From Sindora glabra (Eukaryota; Streptophyta; Magnoliopsida; Fabales; Fabaceae): a DNA stretch of 64,000 nucleotides. The DNA lies in assembly GCA_020226215.1 (NCBI GenBank), contig CM035234.1, positions 13,792,713-13,856,712 on the forward strand, given 5' to 3'. A program made the translations under genes and the position numbers. Below are positions 63,989-64,000 of the stretch, one piece after another. Below the pieces are notes generated by a model that saw nothing but the letters and a program-made list of their open reading frames with translations, ran no database searches and was not told where the DNA came from. Every line of letters begins with the position of its first letter. Within the stretch, counting starts at the first letter, position 1.

Positions 63989-64000
63989 CTTCCTCTCAAT

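Overview
This window is nuclear DNA from a flowering plant, most likely a eudicot. It holds two split plant genes with canonical introns, very AT-rich intergenic DNA, and many small terminal-inverted-repeat elements (MITEs). I cannot name the species from sequence alone. I see no rRNA, tRNA, CRISPR array, prokaryotic operon or organelle insert.

Layout. (1) 1-10380, minus strand: most of a BRAHMA (BRM) SWI/SNF chromatin-remodelling ATPase gene. Thirteen exons can be placed, and the gene runs off the left edge inside the bromodomain region. Its leader carries a short upstream ORF, one intron appears to be GC-AG, and helicase motif VI has an unusual His-to-Tyr change. (2) 10.7-29.8 kb: gene-free AT-rich DNA with MITEs, local tandem duplications, a CACTA-like terminus near 29.12 kb and one unexplained GC-richer island at 25.4-25.6 kb. 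(3) 29.9-37.9 kb: a large direct tandem duplication. Each unit ends in a broken copy of the 3' part of the neighbouring beta-cyanoalanine synthase gene. The second unit also carries a 2.06-kb PIF/Harbinger-like insertion that is absent at the matching site of the first unit. (4) 38-40.8 kb: dispersed repeats, a MITE with a perfect 9-bp target duplication, and a decayed coding stretch with a repeated peptide. (5) 41273-46346, minus strand: a complete ten-exon gene for mitochondrial beta-cyanoalanine synthase (373 aa), with a TATA box and a site II-like motif upstream, and a long-TIR element 340 bp from its start codon. (6) 46.7-59.4 kb: more repeats, a hAT-type MITE, and an orphan exon-like open stretch. 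(7) 59456-61646, minus strand: a dead hAT transposase gene (BED finger to dimerisation domain) with several in-frame stops. (8) 61.7-64 kb: nothing convincing except a possible six-codon first exon at the right edge.

The two live genes have unrelated jobs (chromatin remodelling in the nucleus; cyanide detoxification in mitochondria) and show no sign of working together. The main story is transposon-driven rearrangement around the cyanoalanine synthase gene. The order of events can be read from nested insertions and shared deletions: 3' gene fragment copied, deletions in the fragment, MITE insertion, tandem duplication, then a Harbinger-like insertion in one unit. I found no new multi-gene system, and all family assignments rest on reading motifs without database searches.
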